The notes under the pieces are model-generated. The model saw nothing but the letters and a program-made list of their open reading frames with translations, did no database searches and had not been told where the DNA came from. A program made the translations under genes and the position numbers. 64,000 nt of DNA, from the NCBI RefSeq assembly GCF_900103005.1, contig NZ_FMWL01000002.1, positions 341,395 through 405,394 of the forward strand, read 5' to 3'. The number at the start of each line of letters is the position of its first letter. The first letter of the stretch is position 1. This DNA comes from Acidaminobacter hydrogenoformans DSM 2784. Lineage in GTDB: Bacteria > Bacillota > Clostridia > Peptostreptococcales > Acidaminobacteraceae. Below, piece after piece: positions 61,929 to 64,000 of this stretch.

Positions 61929-61956
61929 ATTATACGCCAAACACAGGTTATGTCAA
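61929..61956 (-). promoter_or_regulatory. Promoter of the riboswitch-controlled gene
   Basis: Minus strand TTGACA (61951-61956), 16 bases, TATAAT (61929-61934), about 23 bases before the aptamer. Confidence 0.88.
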
Positions 61957-61984
61957 CAGGTTGAAGAGGGCTGCAGTAATAAAA

Positions 61985-62298
61985 TCATGTGTCAAATTTC
62001 AGCTCAAACCGCCCATAGCCTTCAATGTAAAACCCAAGTCTATTCTCCTTTACTTTTTCGAGGAGGATCTTTTCTTCAATAAAGAGTGTATAGCTGTTGT
62101 TCAGCGTTATGGCAGCATAGCCTTCGTCTGAATCCGGACGGCCCGCAAGACCTGCGGGGCAAACAAAGGCCGCTCATCAGCCATGGGTGGTCAGCCGCAT
62201 TGAGATGGTCATCAGACTGCCATGCGTTTCAAGATAAGCATTGAGCCAAGCAGACTGGCAAGTTGCGTTCATTCCAATGACCTCACTTTCGGGAACAA
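61985..62298 (-). pseudogene. Possible eroded gene downstream of the ArsC-family gene
   Basis: Two protein-like stretches in different frames: one of about 40 residues (GMNATCQSAWLNAYLETHGS, stop at 62178-62180) and one of about 62 codons without a start (PDSDEGYAAITLNNSYTLFI through LGFYIEGYGRFELKFDT, stop at 61985-61987). Composition looks coding, but no single frame joins them, and the junction holds a small GC hairpin. A frameshifted remnant is the simplest reading. I recognise no family. Confidence 0.35.
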
Positions 62299-62637
62299 TT
62301 ACACCCAGGTCTTCCAAACCTCTGGGCAATAGCCTATTGTGGCTTGTTTGCCATTTCTGACAATTGGGGTCTTGAACAGCTTGGGGTGGTCAAGAAGAAT
62401 CTCGGCTCTCAGCTCGTGACCGCCTATGCGGTCCAAATTGAGGTCCTTATACAGGGGGGACGCCATGTCAAACAAGCTGTTTAACCCGAGCGCCGCAGCG
62501 ACGCTGTTCAGCTCACCTTTGCTCAGGCTTTTGTCCAAGATATCGATCCGCTGAAATTTGATCCCGCGTTCCTTGAAATACCGCTCTGCCTTTTTCGTAT
62601 CAAAGCATTTTGACTTGCCAAATATTTGAATGTTCAT
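62299..62637 (-). CDS. ArsC/Spx-family thioredoxin-fold protein
   Basis: 112 aa. MNIQIFGKSKCFDTKKAERY with a single N-terminal Cys (about residue 11), FQRIDILDKSLSKGEL, and the late PIVRNGKQATIGYCPEVWKT. It belongs to the arsenate reductase-like family (YffB/YusI branch), where many members are not arsenate reductases. No ars genes are nearby. GGAGG lies 8 bases before the ATG at 62637. Confidence 0.85.
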   Translation of the reverse strand: MNIQIFGKSKCFDTKKAERYFKERGIKFQRIDILDKSLSKGELNSVAAALGLNSLFDMASPLYKDLNLDRIGGHELRAEILLDHPKLFKTPIVRNGKQATIGYCPEVWKTWV

Positions 62638-62767
62638 GATCACTGCCTCCACTTATACTTTATGTGCCAACTCATCTGACTCCATTGTCTCACGGCAGCA
62701 TCCAGGATTCAATGGAGAGTTTGTGGTTGTGGCATACACCTTGGTTCACAAGCAGATTTTTGGTCCG

Positions 62768-62811
62768 GCCCTGTCCCCAACCAGCTTTCTAATATGTCCC
62801 TGTCCCCAACC
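62768..62811 (-). repeat. Dispersed repeat pair, 29-bp spacing
   Basis: CTGTCCCCAACC ends at 62782, and GTCCCTGTCCCCAACC ends at 62811, 29 bases later, the same period as at 22304 and 25591. Confidence 0.82.
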
Positions 62812-62830
62812 GAAAGCCCTTCCCAGACCA

Positions 62831-62887
62831 TTGACACCTGAATCCCCATCAGGTATAGTAGTCATAAGAACCCCCTCGGTAGGGGGT
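62831..62887 (+). promoter_or_regulatory. Promoter with two palindromes before a small ferredoxin
   Basis: TTGACA (62831-62836), 17 bases, TATAGT (62854-62859). The spacer holds ACCTGA-N7-TCAGGT, and just after the start of transcription lies ACCCCCT-CGGT-AGGGGGT (62870-62887). Both are well placed for a repressor. The C-run/G-run palindrome resembles sites of CsoR/RcnR-type regulators, but this is only a resemblance. Confidence 0.65.
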
Positions 62888-62908
62888 AGTGAAAGGAGCC
62901 CGCACACC

Positions 62909-63106
62909 TTGAAAAAAGCCTTCATTGTTCAAAAGAAATGTGACCAGTCACCTTTTTGTCCTGTTAAGCGCGTTTGCCCTACTGGTGCCGTCACACAAAA
63001 GCGCAAATTTCTTAAAGCAGATTATCCCGTTATAGACGCCGCCCTCTGCATAGGCTGCAAAAAATGTGTCGCCGTTTGCCCTCATGGCGCCGTGGCAATG
63101 AAATAA
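62909..63106 (+). CDS. Small ferredoxin-like 4Fe-4S protein
   Basis: 65 aa. CDQSPFCPVKRVCPTGA (first cluster, unusual spacing) and CIGCKKCVAVCPHGAV (second, classical CxxCxxC-x3-CP). It starts with TTG at 62909 behind AAAGGAG at 10 bases; the open frame upstream runs through the promoter. Monocistronic with terminator. Probably an electron carrier or a redox sensor. Confidence 0.8.
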   Translation: MKKAFIVQKKCDQSPFCPVKRVCPTGAVTQKRKFLKADYPVIDAALCIGCKKCVAVCPHGAVAMK

Positions 63107-63128
63107 TCTCCCCATTTACTTAACCTGA

Positions 63129-63167
63129 ATGCCGCCTGCTTCACTACAGTGAAACAGCGGTATTTTT
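63129..63167 (+). terminator. Terminator of the small ferredoxin gene
   Basis: ATGCCGC...TTCACT pairs with AGTGAA...GCGGTAT, followed by TTTTT. Confidence 0.8.
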
Positions 63168-63257
63168 ATGCCTATTTCTCTATGCACTAAAGCCGCGCTA
63201 AAATCGAATCCTTGGCAAGACCATATCAACAAATCACAAAAGGTTTCGCAAAAAGGG

Positions 63258-63285
63258 TTGACTATTTATGGGGATGTGCTATTAT
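63258..63285 (+). promoter_or_regulatory. Promoter of the small protein gene at 63347
   Basis: TTGACT (63258-63263), 16 bases, TATTAT (63280-63285). Confidence 0.55.
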
Positions 63286-63346
63286 TAACAACAGAGAAAA
63301 TAATATTTATCATATTGATTGTATATATATTCACGGAGGGATAATT

Positions 63347-63691
63347 ATGAAGGGTTATATCGTCTTAAACAACGGCATGGTCGTGAACGGTACTTTTGAA
63401 GGCAAAACCGCCAACGTCCTGGGCAGCCTCTCCTTTGCCAATGATGGCAGCATTTCCATCCACTGCGATTCCAATGGCAGCTGCGTCACGGTTCACAAAG
63501 CCTCCAGCCCTTCAGAAGCCTCAGCATCAAGCAATGGTGATTTCTTCACAGAGTCCTTCGATCTCCTGGCCTCCAAAGTCAATAGCGGCCAGGCAAAGCT
63601 TGCCAAGCTGGTCATTGATGACCTTCCCCTTGACTATCACCTTTACGACGTTAAAACCTTCCTGGTGGAGAGCCAGCTGATTGCGTCATAA
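63347..63691 (+). CDS. Small conserved-looking protein, unknown function
   Basis: 114 aa, no signal peptide or membrane segment. It begins MKGYIVLNNGMVVNGTFEGK, a beta-hairpin pattern faintly like the N terminus of carbamoyl-phosphate synthase small subunit, but the rest (Ser-rich segment about 50-62, then NSGQAKLAKLVIDDLPLDYH) does not follow. GGAGGG lies 7 bases before the ATG. The 240 bases upstream are AT-rich and hold the promoter. An IS element begins 25 bases after its stop. Confidence 0.65.
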   Translation: MKGYIVLNNGMVVNGTFEGKTANVLGSLSFANDGSISIHCDSNGSCVTVHKASSPSEASASSNGDFFTESFDLLASKVNSGQAKLAKLVIDDLPLDYHLYDVKTFLVESQLIAS

Positions 63692-63715
63692 ACAAATCCA
63701 ACCCAAAATGACAAA

Positions 63716-64000
63716 GGGGCTGTTGCATAATAGTCCCCAATAGAAGGGACAGATGGAAATCAATTTTTGATGACCATCTGTCTTTTTTAGTTCAAAAAAA
63801 TTAATCAGGACCGGCTCCAAGAGCCAGTCCCGATAGGGTATAATTGATTTATGCAGAACCAAATAACCCTAAATCATAATACCCCGAAAGTCCACTTTTG
63901 GCAACTGCCTATGAATTTTAGTGTGGGCACATTAATACCAGAAGATAGCAAGGTCAGACTGGCGTGCAAAATTATCGAAAGGATGGATTTAAGCACAATA
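63716..64000 (+). mobile_element. Left end of an IS1182-type insertion sequence
   Basis: GGGGCTGTTGCATAATAG at 63716 resembles the terminal inverted repeat of IS1182/IS5-like elements. A hairpin GACAGATGG...CCATCTGTC with TTTTTT (63748-63788) follows, then the transposase start. The hairpin probably stops transcription entering from outside. The right end is beyond the window. Confidence 0.75.
63851..64000 (+). CDS. IS1182-family transposase, N-terminal part
   Basis: 50 codons run to the window edge: MQNQITLNHNTPKVHFWQLP, then GTLIPEDSKVRLACKIIERM followed by DLSTI. The pattern of a short N-terminal stretch ending in 'ipeds..r......e.mdls' is typical of IS1182/DUF772 transposases. Cut by the edge; integrity unknown. 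Confidence 0.75.
   Translation, partial: MQNQITLNHNTPKVHFWQLPMNFSVGTLIPEDSKVRLACKIIERMDLSTI

Noticed and set aside
63347..63691. Fragment of carbamoyl-phosphate synthase small subunit
   Set aside because: Only the first 20 residues look similar, no CarA motifs follow, and the gene has its own start signals and stop.
63748..63788. Terminator of the 63347 gene
   Set aside because: The hairpin lies inside the insertion sequence, after its terminal repeat, and is better explained as the element's own transcription block.

Overview
The window looks like chromosome of an anaerobic, amino-acid-fermenting Firmicute (Clostridia). The reasons are strong AGGAGG ribosome-binding sites with many GTG/TTG starts, two T-box leaders, an FMN riboswitch, tungsten-type aldehyde:ferredoxin oxidoreductase, phenylacetate-CoA ligase, and histidine degradation through formimino-tetrahydrofolate. 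Base composition is near 50% GC. A relative of Acidaminobacter/Fusibacter is my guess, but only from gene content. There are no rRNA or tRNA genes, no CRISPR array and no prophage. One insertion sequence enters at the right edge.

Layout. 1-5.9 kb: asnS (cut by the left edge) behind a T-box; XRE-cupin regulator; glutaminase; modABC behind a ModE-like operator; greA. 5.9-12.7 kb: guanine deaminase, proC, a cyclase/formamidase-like hydrolase, a DUF1846 protein, a PLP aminotransferase and an ECF transporter S subunit. 12.8-21.1 kb: the hut cluster transcribed leftward (hutU-hutI-fchA-ftcD-hutH), with a sigma-54 type promoter in front of hutU and an NtrC/RocR-type activator gene upstream. 21-34.4 kb: RNA helicase, a DUF4362 lipoprotein, a secreted beta-propeller protein, a 4Fe-4S membrane protein, a DUF1653-hydrolase fusion, folA, an EamA exporter, Smr and ferritin-like proteins, corA, speD, kynU and a MarR regulator.

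34.6-48.7 kb: T-box-controlled phenylacetate-CoA ligase plus a double-ACT protein, a small unknown protein, a D-2-hydroxyacid dehydrogenase, glutamine synthetase, aldehyde ferredoxin oxidoreductase with its 4Fe-4S partner, a flavin reductase, a large XRE protein of unknown function, and an SsuA/TauA-type ABC transporter. 48.7-53.5 kb: a MntA/HepT toxin-antitoxin pair and the FMN-riboswitch ribD-ribE-ribBA-ribH operon. 53.7-60.8 kb: an aromatic amino acid operon (aroF-tyrA-aroA-pheA-aroQ/aroK fusion-aroD) behind a leader peptide packed with Phe/Tyr/Trp and an attenuator. 60.8-64 kb: a surface protein gene behind a c-di-GMP-I riboswitch, an ArsC-family gene, a small ferredoxin, a small unknown protein and the left end of an IS1182-type element.

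Together the genes describe a cell that turns histidine, glutamine and aromatic amino acids into carbon, nitrogen and reduced ferredoxin. It controls these routes mainly by RNA devices: T-boxes, attenuation, and FMN and c-di-GMP riboswitches. Two short sequence families recur in the gaps between genes and sometimes inside them. One is a GGGGACAGGGAC-type family arranged in 29-bp or 20-bp repeats or in hairpins. The other is the 10-mer GCCGATGGTC, with eleven exact copies. These are the least explained signals in the window.
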